Assembly (NCBI GenBank): GCA_016785225.1
Contig: JAFBJZ010000888.1
Span: 2,980,501 to 3,044,500 of the forward strand
Direction of reading: 5' to 3'
Length of the DNA stretch: 64,000 nt
Source of the DNA: Psettodes erumei
Lineage: Eukaryota > Chordata > Actinopteri > Pleuronectiformes > Psettodidae
Shown here in pieces: positions 26,725-37,320 of the stretch. How positions within the stretch are numbered: position 1 is the first letter of the stretch; every line of letters begins with the position of its first letter. A model generated the notes under the pieces. It was given only the letters and a program-made list of their open reading frames with translations. It ran no database searches and had not been told where the DNA came from. A program made the position numbers and the translations under genes.

Positions 26725-27878
26725 GTGAACAATGAAAATTGCTTTTCAAAGTTATCAGAGAGTTTTCATTATTCACTTATTTGTACCTACAGCGGGGTAC
26801 AAGTACTTTTTGAAACAGGTCTTTTGGTTGTTTTTGTAAAAGGTGACAGAAATCTGAAGCTAAATCTTGCAGCGCTTTTGACCTCTCAGTGGTATTATCT
26901 GATTACACTGCTGGCAGCCAAACAATACTACACCACACAGGAGCCAGGACAGGAGCTAGACATACTGTACACACATTCGCCAGCTCAGCCGGTGAATGCC
27001 TTTCTGCTCAGTGTAATGCAGCATGGTCTTGCATGCAAAAGCCAGTCCTGTGTAGAAATAGTTTTGAAAATACAAATTTGTGAGAAAAACGGTACATTTA
27101 CAGGGCTACAAATGGAATCAGGAGACCTATGCAGTTGATTCATCATTTTCAAATGGTGCAGAATAGTTATTTAAGTCATATATAGGGAAAATAGAAAGAT
27201 GGGAGGGGGAAAGTCAGGATAGCATCAGGGACTGTACAAATTATGGGAGGAGAGTTGGTCACAAAAGAGGAAGGGTATCATAATTATTATCTCTGCAGAA
27301 GGGAGGGTAGACTTTGTGAGAGCAGGGCTTTTTCCTATAATTATACTTGAGTTCAGCCTTCTCTTGTTTTCAGTTGAACACACTGTATTGTCAAAACTGC
27401 CACCAAGATACTGAGTGCCATATGGAGGTTTCCTCCACCACCAAATGTGGTTTGATGTTGAGAGCAGGTGGTGATGGTCACTTGCAGATTGTTGCATTTA
27501 TAAAACAAGAGGCTATTCTATGTGTTCTGAGCAGTGCTACATCTGAGAGTGCAGACTGGATGTCTGGGCCGGTGGCTAGCTGGTTAGCATGTTAACAGCA
27601 GAGGCATACAAATGGAAGCAAAACAAAAGTTTGCGCTGGTGTTGCTTCCCATTGGCTGGAGACAGCTGTTGGTGAGTAAAGCTATGAAATGTGTAAATAG
27701 CTGTTGCTGTTAATGCTGGCTATCAAAAAGTTACATACAACCCCTTCAAAGTGCAATTACAATCAAATTCTGCTACAATCTCTAGCATTTCTTAGATAAA
27801 GTTTAAAGAAAATGGAAGAATGAGGGAGCAAGACTGTAGTAGGTGTGGCCATGTAGTGTGCAAATGTACAAATAGACC

Positions 27879-27938
<60 letters not shown>

Positions 27939-28100
27939 CAAGTTATTTTGTCTTTAGTTATTTTTATTACCAATTTTCCACATTTTATTACCAACTCCAT
28001 TATCTAATTATTATATTATTATGTTTTATTATTTGAATATGGGTGGGAAGATTCTGTCCAGGGATGGGGGTGCAAAGGATTTTTTTTTTTTTTTTATGTG
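26725..28100. other. Noncoding stretch with ATT microsatellite
   Basis: No gene is supported. A 137-residue open frame on the plus strand (26725-27138) has no recognisable domain and starts inside decayed repeat sequence. The ATT tract and a poly-T run (28080-28096) dominate the right end. Confidence 0.45.
27881..27938 (+). repeat. (TTA)n microsatellite, about 19 units
   Basis: An uninterrupted trinucleotide run of about 58 bases, followed by looser TTATT-rich sequence to 28040. It is long and pure, so likely polymorphic. Confidence 0.95.
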
Positions 28101-29224
28101 AAAAATATAATCCATCCTTCCTCGAACCCTAATAATTTCTGTACAGTCCCTTACTTTTGCTTATACACGATCAAAACTAGTCATCTCCAATTCACCCACT
28201 CCAACAGAGCAGACATGTTTGCTTTTCCTAAAATATAATTATCTGCGTCTTGTGGTTGTTTGATGGTTTAAGGAGATGATTAACTGTGAGGTTTAACCAC
28301 AGCGTAATTTCCCACTACATCTCCTGTCATAGATGTAATGAAGACATTTCATGCCCTCATGAAACAAACGGCAGCTTCTCTTTCGCACACTGAGAATTGG
28401 CTAATCATCACCAACTTGGCAGCTGAACAGAGCCAGTGAGGTTTCATCTGACCACAGTGACATGTTTGATTGGTCAGAACTGAGGTTGGTACGGAGGGTT
28501 GGGGGGCGGGGGGCCCTCTCCTGTGGCAGTGGAGAACAAACATAAATCTTCTTCAACAATCTATTTTCCATCATACTTATTCACAGGGGACATCTCAAAG
28601 TGGTCTTTACCCTTTCTGTCAATGGCTGCCCTCATCCATCAATTTCATAGAGAATTATACCCCAGATCGATGTAGTTCACGACCGCTGAGCATTTGTCGA
28701 GGGGTGGAGGAGGTGGTTGGGCGGAGGGGGTGAGGGTCGGGTGTATGTGCCGCTGCTTGCTCCCAGAGGTCTGATAGCTAGTTCTTGTTGGCCACCCGCT
28801 CATGCCCAGATAATTCACACCATGTAGTGCAAACAAAACAGTGTTTTTCCTCACCATTAAACTCTTTTTTCCCCTGCAATTTAGAATGAGAAGCAATGCT
28901 AAGAGATCACACAAACAGAAAGACTCAAGGAAATGACTGAATTATTGAATGGAGCCACTCTCACAAAATGTTTTTACTTTGCACCAAGCCCGTGTGTGCA
29001 GGATTTCATCTGTAATAAGACAACACACTGGTTGCCACTATTCTTCTTTTTTGCAAATGGTATATTTGTTTTTGACACGAAACAAAAGATCAGAAAAAAA
29101 AAAGTGTCAAATCTGTGAGCGCAGCATAACGCTGCACAGTCTCTTTAAGTTGAGTCGTGTCCTTGTTATCTGCTGTTGTCAAAAGCTATTACTCAAAAAA
29201 AGGAGCTCAATTTGAGGAGAAGGA

Positions 29225-29720
29225 CACACTAATAATGGGTGTGAGGGACAAGGCCCCGTCTAGCCATTATGGAATATTTAGCAATACCATTACACACCGT
29301 CTGACAAAGATATTCAGCCAGGATAATGGAGCTATGAAGAGTTGTAGCACAATGCATAATTGCTCCTTCTGAAACATTGATGAATTAAATTAGGGGGTGG
29401 GTGGGATCAAATTCATAAATCAAATTACAGTACCTTTGCTTCTGCATGCTTAAACAGTTCAGGACTCCAGAAGTCTCTTTTAAATTGAATGGGGCTAAAG
29501 TAAATGAAGTAGGCATAATTACGTGTGTCTTCTCACTCCTGCATTGTCTTCAATGAATTTTTTACAAAGGCAACCATTAGCTACAAACTAATACCAGTTA
29601 AGCCTCAGCAAAACTGAATTATTAAATCTGTCAGCCAATATCCTATTACCGCCTACTTATGAATAGTTGATTTTATTTTGTATAATTGACAAGGCTTATC
29701 GTAAAGTGAGGCCTTCACTG
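29225..29720. promoter_or_regulatory. Candidate conserved noncoding block (unverified)
   Basis: Almost 500 bases with little low-complexity sequence and many regulatory-type cores: GCCATTATGGAATATT, CAATGCATAATTGC, GATGAATTAAATTAG, GGCATAATTACG, CAACCATTAGC and TAATTGACAAGGC. The texture is that of a vertebrate developmental enhancer. The call rests on appearance only. Confidence 0.35.
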
Positions 29721-30097
29721 GCAGCGCTCACTTCGAGATGATGGTCTGCGGCGCAGAGGGTCGGCTCACGTCAGGTGCAGCCAATGCGGCCGCTTTCCTT
29801 CCGTCGAGGCGGGACCCTGCGACCCGTCATAACCGCCTCGTGTGGAGCGGTGGCATATCAGGCTGCATGCCTGCTGAATGCATCGATCTGCATACTGCAG
29901 AAGAAGAGATAAAAGTCACCGAGTGCATGAAGCAGAATTTGAGCGCTAAAAATTTTCAAGTGCGGTCTCGCAGACTTTATTTTGTCAGAAAATAAGTATA
30001 AAGTAAGACTTTTTTTGTAAAGTAAATAGGCAAGCAGGATATGAAGCCTTATTTTTCTACCTAACATTCCTTCCAAATATGCAAATCCCTTTCCCAC

Positions 30098-30160
30098 ACA
30101 CACACGCACACCAGCACGCGCACACACACACATACACACACAAACTCACACACACACACT
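30098..30160 (+). repeat. (CA)n compound microsatellite
   Basis: CA runs broken by CGCA, CCAG and TACA interruptions. Confidence 0.9.
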
Positions 30161-30184
30161 TAAGACATTAAGTCCTCAACGTAG

Positions 30185-30590
30185 ACCGGGCCTGTGAGGG
30201 ATATTGGCATGTACACGAGATTGATGAAAATTACTTCCAGAGCATTTATTTCTTCTAATACTACTGAAAGAAGAGTGCACTCAGGAGATATTTGATCTGA
30301 ATTAGGGAAACTGATGAAGCAATTGATTAATTGGAATTCAAGCCATCAGTCACCGGAGCCATCAGCAGCATCATTTACATTCCAAACAATCAGCTGATAG
30401 CCCAATAGGACACTGAGTATTAATACGCAGGAGTCAATGTGATACTGCCACGTCGCCACCAAGCCTTATTGACAAGCATAATGACACTTTTAATTCCTGC
30501 TTGATCAAATTGCATATATTTTGGGATTTCCACACCGATTCAATATATCTTATGAATTTTTAATCTGGCAAGGGGAGCAGCGGGTTTAAG
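30185..30590. promoter_or_regulatory. Best candidate downstream enhancer (unverified)
   Basis: A repeat-free 400-base block with a near-palindromic PBX/HOX-like core (TGATTAAT at 30324-30331 inside CAATTGATTAATTGG), an E-box CAGCTG (30391-30396), GAGTATTAATACGC, TATTGACAAGC, ATAATGACAC and TTTTTAATC. It has an even base composition and no strand-specific open frame. Of all the desert blocks this looks most like an ultraconserved-type element. Confirmation needs alignment to other vertebrates. Confidence 0.38.
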
Positions 30591-30789
30591 CAATAGAGAC
30601 TTATCTTTTTTGTGTGTGTGTGGTTGAGCACGCTGGAGACAGGAGGGGAAGACAAAATGTGTTTACTATCCCCGATCTTTTGTTTTGCTGCTGTCAGATA
30701 AAATGCATCTTTGTTCAGACGTTCTACACCGTTCAATTTTTTTTAATGCTCCAGCCAGACTTGAGCACCTCTTTACTGACATTAATCGA

Positions 30790-31210
30790 ATTTTAAACTA
30801 AATGTTCATCTATTATTTTAGCTCATGATTTCAACAGTTTAATATTTGTGTGTAACTCTTTCAGCCATTTACCTGAAACATTTAGCTTCAGCTACTTTTC
30901 ACTTTTGGTTACCATTTCAACTGTTTAACATTAATGTAGCTAATCATTTCAAGAAATGAAGCTGTTTCAATTATTTATCTGTTACATTTCATCTATTTTT
31001 TTATCTACTAACTTATCTTTCTTGATTGCATTTGGATCTAATCATCTGTTACTTAGTTACAATTTATTCATTAAGAGGTTGTTTCACCATTTGTCCATTA
31101 GTTTCAGCCATCGACTTCTACAGTTTGCTCATAGGTTTTGGACATCTCGTCTGACTACTTGTTTAAAATTTTAAGTGAAACACTTCAACCACCGCTTTTA
31201 GCTATTTCAT
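30790..31210 (+). repeat. Degenerate T-rich quasi-periodic repeat
   Basis: Variants of ATTTCAAC-T/A-GTTTA recur (30827-30840, 30914-30927, 30946-30975 and weaker copies to about 31170), mixed with TTTAGCT and TCATCTATT phrases. I recognise this phrase pattern loosely from fish noncoding DNA, but I cannot name a family. Confidence 0.4.
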
Positions 31211-32199
31211 CCTTCAGCAGAACCAGACTCGGAGCAGGCAGCAGTCTGCCTCGACTGGTAATGATGAAAGCACAGAGGTGGACAGAGAAGAGCAAGCGCA
31301 TGGTATTGCTATATGTACCCCGGTTCACCCCTTACACACATCTACACACACAGACACAAAAGAAACAAAAAAAGGGAATCGTAGTATACAGTACTTGATG
31401 TAAAATCTACTTTGATTTACTTCCCGGTGGTGACAGTTCTGTCATCTGTGATGCGGTCGGTGAGCATTTCACGCACTGGCAGTGACATCCAGTGCAGGTG
31501 GTAGCTAACTTTAACATCCACCCCAACAAGCTCAAAGTGTTTCCATTATAACTGTATAACGGTAATTATGATACTGTAAATACAAATAAACAGCTTTGGA
31601 AACTGACACTTCCCATGGGGGTGGGGATGCAACATCATTTCTGACAATAAAACAACAGAGTATCATAACAGGACAATCTTTGCGCAAAAATAGAGACTCT
31701 GTAAAGAAGCCGACAAAGTGAAACAACGGCACCAAACACTGTCGAGATCTACAACGAGTGAGCGTTGAGTGCGTGCGTAACCTTTAGCTTGGTTTGTTCA
31801 GACGACGAATACGTTTTGTTCTCACGCTCTGGCACAAATTCACAGACGCAAACATGAATTACATGCCAGGCTATATGATTCACGGAAGGCACGGATTGTT
31901 CTTTCAAAGTGCCCATTACAGAGGCCTATCATTGCAGCATCAAGCCCTCCTTCCCATTGACAGTGCTGACGTTTTCCCGCTTGGCCTGAACCCCCCACTG
32001 ACAGCCACGCCAGCAGCGCTCCCTCCCTTCCTTGCCTCTGCCCTCTTTCTGCTGCCGCTCTCACGATGTTAGATTTTGCTGAAGAAGTTAGTCATTAGTT
32101 GAAACAGCGGAGTGTTGTAATGAAATCTGCCGGCCACATCAATAGTGTTTACTGTTGCCAGTTTGCTTTGCCCCGTGCTTTTTTTTTTATTTATTTGTT

Positions 32200-32430
32200 T
32201 GGTGTGCTAGCACCACAGCATCACTGTAATGATGTTTGCCCCCGCTGACGTGTGGGGGCACACGACTCAATCCCATGTAATATCTGCCTGTGCGTGGATC
32301 ACATATCCATAACATTTAATAAGCTGCTTATCATGTACCCCCCCCCCGGGTTAATCATTTATCACCACCTCATCGGATCACGCTGATGGATTATTCTCAA
32401 TAAAAGCACCTTCCTCTGGTTGGTTAGCCA
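32200..32430. promoter_or_regulatory. Candidate enhancer block (unverified)
   Basis: Repeat-free apart from one C run (32339-32347). It carries CACTGTAATGATG, GTAATATCTGCC, CATTTAATAAGCTGCTTATC, GGTTAATCATTTATC and GATGGATTATTC (a bicoid/OTX-type GGATTA core). It lies about 14 kb past the sall3 stop. Confidence 0.3.
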
Positions 32431-32566
32431 CATGACTGGCTGACTGGGAGAAGTGCTCTCCTCTGACTGGATTCATTTTCCCCAACTTAAAGCTCTAATT
32501 AAGTAGCCAGGGCGCTAAGTTACAGAGAAACAGCCAGGGGGAACCGCAGCAGACAGGCTGCACTGC

Positions 32567-32600
32567 TACAGCAGCAGCAGCAGCAGCAGCAGCGGCGGCG
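32567..32600 (+). repeat. CAG repeat joined to CGG repeat
   Basis: About eight CAG units run directly into GGCGGCGG. The tract is not in a recognised coding frame. It sits in a mildly GC-rich patch between two enhancer-like blocks. Confidence 0.85.
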
Positions 32601-34729
32601 GGAGCAGGCCCACTCGCTGCGATCGTTTTCCTCAGACGGGTGTCAAAACACCCCCGGTCTGCCTCCCATCAACTCCCCTGCGCAGAAATAGGAAGTGAGC
32701 AACCGAAAGGAAAGATTAAAGTTTTCTGGAAGTACTGCTGGCAGCTGCACATGCCCTAAAGATAAACTTTATCCGGGCGCATGTGCAAAACTTTGCTGGA
32801 GCCATTTGTCATCTTCGAAAGTAATACATTTCCAAGTGGCTTGCAAGAACATGAGACCGGCCACCGCTGCGTGGTCTGCTAGTGGTCCACTGTGCGGCTA
32901 CAGAGGAGAAAAATCCCAAACTTCCCAAACTTGTGAAGGCAATAAATTTGCACTTGCATGCATTTGTTACGTATCCCTCAGCTTTTGCTATTTCACCTGT
33001 AGCTCAAATGTTCCTAATGGAGCTCAAGCCAAAAGCTTATCAGGAACTTTTTTTTCTGTAAGGTTTGTTTCTGCAAGTTTCTGAAGTCAGATTAACCAAA
33101 CTCAGAACTGCACGAGCTTGTTATAAAATTGCCTGTTCCAGGTTGATGAGATACATGAACATAATGCTGCGGTGAAATGTAGCTAAAAGAAAAAATCATG
33201 TAGCATCACAGTTGTTCAGCTGGATCCCAAACAATTACCTGGAAAATATGAATACACCTGTCAATGATGCGCCATGTCCTGATTGAGTTAACACGCTATG
33301 ACTGAGGTGGCGCAAAAAATATGAACTGTATAAATAAGACATGGATTCAATAATACAGAATAACTTTTATTCTTACTTTATTTATTTATTTATCATATTA
33401 AACTTCAAATTCATGCAGATTAAGGTATTGTAATTTTCAGTTAAAAAACAGTATTTTCCCAAGAGGTTTGGGAGAAAAACTTCAAACCAAAATCAGAAAA
33501 CTGATAAATGTAACTTCTCTTAAATCATTTATGCGTTCCACTTCGGAAGCACTCTGTTTGTACAAGTGGCTCTTGCACAAGGCCCGTTGTCTCCGAGTGT
33601 GTACGTGTAGAGTTTCAACATACGGATCCAAATGAACGGTCACAATAAATCGCTATTCCGATCCACTTAACCCCCATCCCCACCCACACCCCCCGCACAC
33701 ACGCACACTGGCAGACACACACCCCGTAAGCGAATATGCGCGCGCACACGTGCACGCACCCTGCCAATCCAGGCCCTGGTGCCAGCTAGCCATCTGGTCA
33801 GAACATGATCATCATATGCAATCTGCCCACCCAGGCTGGCACTGATTCACCAGACCAACACTCCAATTACCCTCATCATGCCAACAGTACAGCAGAAAAC
33901 CAAACAGCGCGCGCACACCACAATGGGACCCACCTGTGCAGGGGTGGAGCGGCTGCCAGACAAGGCTCGCAGAGAGAGGTCAGTGTGTCATGGAAGCTGA
34001 AACACTCAAGCTCTACAATTAGACGCATTTACAAACACGGCACAGGACTCAATTAGCCCTTCTACTGCGGAGGGGAAAATTTTGATTTATAAAGTTGCGA
34101 GGTTGGAACTGTCTTGCTCCAAGTCATCTGTCCACATCATCGCAATGGATGAGCACTTTAAGGTCGCGACCTTTGAATGATCAATGAGCAAACGCAGTGG
34201 ATGCCCACCCGCAACCCCCCGCCCAAGGATGCGCACGTTGTTGCTAATGTGAAGATAAATGAAGAGCAACAACGTTAATTCAAACATGCGTCGGGTATCT
34301 AGGGCAGCTCTCGGTGAAGTTTGGTGTGAAATTAAGAGCAGAAGTTTCTAAATGACGACTGTGGCTCCATCCTTGCAGAGTGACCACTGCTTCTGTGGCC
34401 CCTATCAGCTGGTAAGCCCGCCGGCTCAACATTGATCCTTCCCTCAGCCCATCTCCCTTTTCTTAATTTTAATTTTCTCATTCCTAACCCATGCTAATTC
34501 ATCCCTGCTGCTGTATGATCCATAGAGCAGGGGCCTCGGCAGCGCAGAGTGCCAGGGAGGGTCACTGTCAATTATATCCATTTAATACCCACTTATGTCT
34601 GCAACGACGTCTTCCTCCCGGGGTCACGCAGACTTCACCCTGCACTTTATCCAATAATCTCACGGAATATAGGCTAGGATATTCCAAAAGATCAATGTCA
34701 TTAACAAGGAGACACAGAACGCATTTGAT

Positions 34730-34960
34730 TATGGATGTAATTAGTACAGGCTTGAGGGGACTTGCTCCTATGCACAAAGAGGCAAAATCCATTTAGTATC
34801 AAAATTGCCTTAAAAATGGACACCACTTTGAGATCATTTTTGCAACTGATGACCACCATAATGCAATTAGTATCACTAATGACAGGGAATTAGGGCTCAT
34901 ATACATAATACTTATGTCTAACTTTGACAGATAGAAAAGAGCATTAAGCGTGGCTGAAAG
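34730..34960. promoter_or_regulatory. Candidate TAAT-rich enhancer block (unverified)
   Basis: In 230 bases there are several homeodomain-type cores: TGTAATTAG, GCAATTAGTATCACTAATGAC and GGAATTAGGG, plus CTTTGACAGATAG, which joins an HMG-like and a MEIS-like core. No simple repeat or transposon feature was seen. Confidence 0.3.
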
Positions 34961-36999
34961 CAACCCGTGCTCCGAGCTGTGGCGCGAGGGTTCAACTTAC
35001 CGTCGCACGCTCGCGCGGCGTAAATGTCGGACTGGGCGCCTGTCTCGTCTACGCCCACTTACCTGTGGAAAAGAAAAAAAAAAAAAAAAGAAAGAAAAGG
35101 CAGTCCTATTGGGCAAGTGCGTCTGAGGACCTGTGAAAGGTGACACTGTGGATGCTGCATTAAGAGGATGAGCTTTTAATAATTCTGTCACAGGGCCGGG
35201 GAATATCAGGCAGGGATCACTTTACAGCCCAGCTGAACAGAGCATGGAGCCATCTCTCCAATGAGAGGCCAGCCTCATTAAAACTCTGTCCCCCGCTGAC
35301 TTTATCTCTGCGTCATCAGATCGCTCTTCCCTCCTCCGTTTCTTTCCTTTTGCTTTTTTTTTTGTCGTCTCCGGCATGGTCTCAGTCCGCTTTTTGACAT
35401 CGATGACACACCTTGAGGCGTTGCTGTTCGTCAGCGATGCACTGGTGTCAAGCAACTAGGTCACAGCCACATCTCAGGTTAACAATAATTTAATAACTTA
35501 ATCATAACCTGCTAATACTAAAACCTCTGCATTCCTGTTGAGTTGCCCGTTACACACGGGTGAGCCTGCCCTGGTACCTGCTCCAGACATCAAGTTCGTG
35601 ATTTAAGGGGCTTTCAGTCACTGTGAGTTCTGCGTTTTTTTCAGCTAATGTAGGTACAGCAGCAGCACATACCTCTTCACTGAGAACGATCTTGGCCGCC
35701 AGTGGAAACCTGTTGCGAGGGATGTGAAAGGGAACAGACAAAGTGACAGGACCGAGGAGAGTTTCTGTGGCTTGTATTGGATTGCATCGCCCTGAAACTC
35801 AAGCCCGCGTGGTAACAGGGTACAGCCACTTAAGATGGCAAGATAGCCACGATGATGGACGGTTTAATTTTTTATATAATATCACCACCGCGTCATACTC
35901 GGCTGCAGGGAGCGAGGGGAGACAGAGTTTAAGCTTGCAAGTGTTAAACATCCCGTAAAATTGCTCAAGGGAAACTACTCCAATATAATGACATTATATT
36001 TTCTTTCCTCGTTCAATTTAATGCCAGCGACTAAGGTAACTAATAATCTCTCACCTACACACCAACTTTAGCTGTCCGATCTTGTAACGAGTAAATTTAT
36101 GGGCAACAACAACTGATTATATGTAGCAAGTGTACATGTGTACTTTGCATGTTAACAGAACCTCCCGTGCTTCATCAAACATCTCATGATACTCAATTAT
36201 AGGTCTGTATACGTCTCGCAGATTAGAGGACCTCAGAAAACGCTGGAAAAAAAGGAGGGGGAGGCCTGCTGCATTACGTCTAGCTGATTTTACTTTATAG
36301 TAGTCTACTAAACCACCGTAAATGCACACATGCTAAAACCCTTCTCTGTTTTCCATCAAGCTGCTGTGTAGTGGCTATGTTAAATGTAGGTGGTAAGCTC
36401 ATATATCTAATTATACAATAGCCAAACATTTTTTGTTAATGAAATGGAAGGAGTGTAATTGAAAACTTCAGCATAATTATTGCTTGGCGAGTGGCTGGCT
36501 TCGGAAAATTGCACGTGTAGGAAGAGGTCTCAGCAGGGGTACCCGTGACTTATGAATCCAGCCGCTTCAAAAAATCCTTACAGGGCAGCACGTGCGCCAC
36601 TCGCATGCACACGCCCTCGCACATTATTATCGTTATTATCACTGGAAAGTAGGCAGCCGAAAGCAGCAACATTGCTTCCAGTGTGAAAGGGCAGCAGGAA
36701 TCGCACAAAATCGACGCTCTTCCCCTCTGGATAAACTGGGAGCGTCACCTCACTGACTTCAGAAATGCAAAATGCATTCTACTGATTGTATTTAAAATCA
36801 TCCTTCAAGCTAAGCCGCCCCCGCCCCTTATGCAGAGTATGTAATGGGTTAGAAAAGGTAAGGATGTGGATAACTTGGGACATCACCTCATCGGTCCATG
36901 CGCAGAGAAACCAGAGCAGCCAAGACACATAAAGCCAGGTCAGAGCGGCTTGGCAGGCACGCTAACAATGTTTGTCACAACTGCCCTCTTTCCATCCCC

Positions 37000-37320
37000 T
37001 GCTAAAATGAGAGAAGTCAGAGAAATATGGGATTACCATGAGTTATTTATGACGCTGAAACCCAAGAGCCCTCTTTATGAAATCATCTCTGCTGATTGGG
37101 GCGCGCTTTCGGCGCGCCGCATCTGATATGATTTCAAATGGGTTAACATCAAAGTCGCCTGTGTAAAGTATGAGTAGTTTTGCACACATTCAATCACAAT
37201 ACAGATCTTTATCGGCATCATGCTGATTGACATGAGCGGACTGTTGTGAAACAGATACTGCAGCTGTCGTAGTCATTATGGATTTTGCTGTTTAAAGATA
37301 CAGCTCCAGAGAAGAAAAAG
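37000..37320. promoter_or_regulatory. Candidate enhancer block with GC hairpin (unverified)
   Basis: A repeat-free block with GAGTTATTTATGACG, GCTGATTGGGG, CAAATGGGTTAACATCAAAG, GCTGATTGACATG and GTCATTATGG. In its middle is a GC-only inverted repeat (37100-37118). It looks like a conserved noncoding element by texture; not tested. Confidence 0.3.

Larger units (their letters stand above)
28100..33100. other. Gene desert segment, densest in enhancer-like blocks
   Basis: No coding exon is supported. It contains a poly-T run (28080-28096 at its edge), a CA tract (30098-30160), a CAG/CGG tract (32567-32600) and a quasi-periodic T-rich repeat (about 30790-31210). The blocks at 29225-29720, 30185-30590 and 32200-32430 stand out as enhancer-like and are listed separately. 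Confidence 0.55.

Noticed and set aside
26725..27138. 137-residue plus-strand open frame
   Set aside because: No recognisable domain, no splice partners, and it overlaps decayed repeat sequence.
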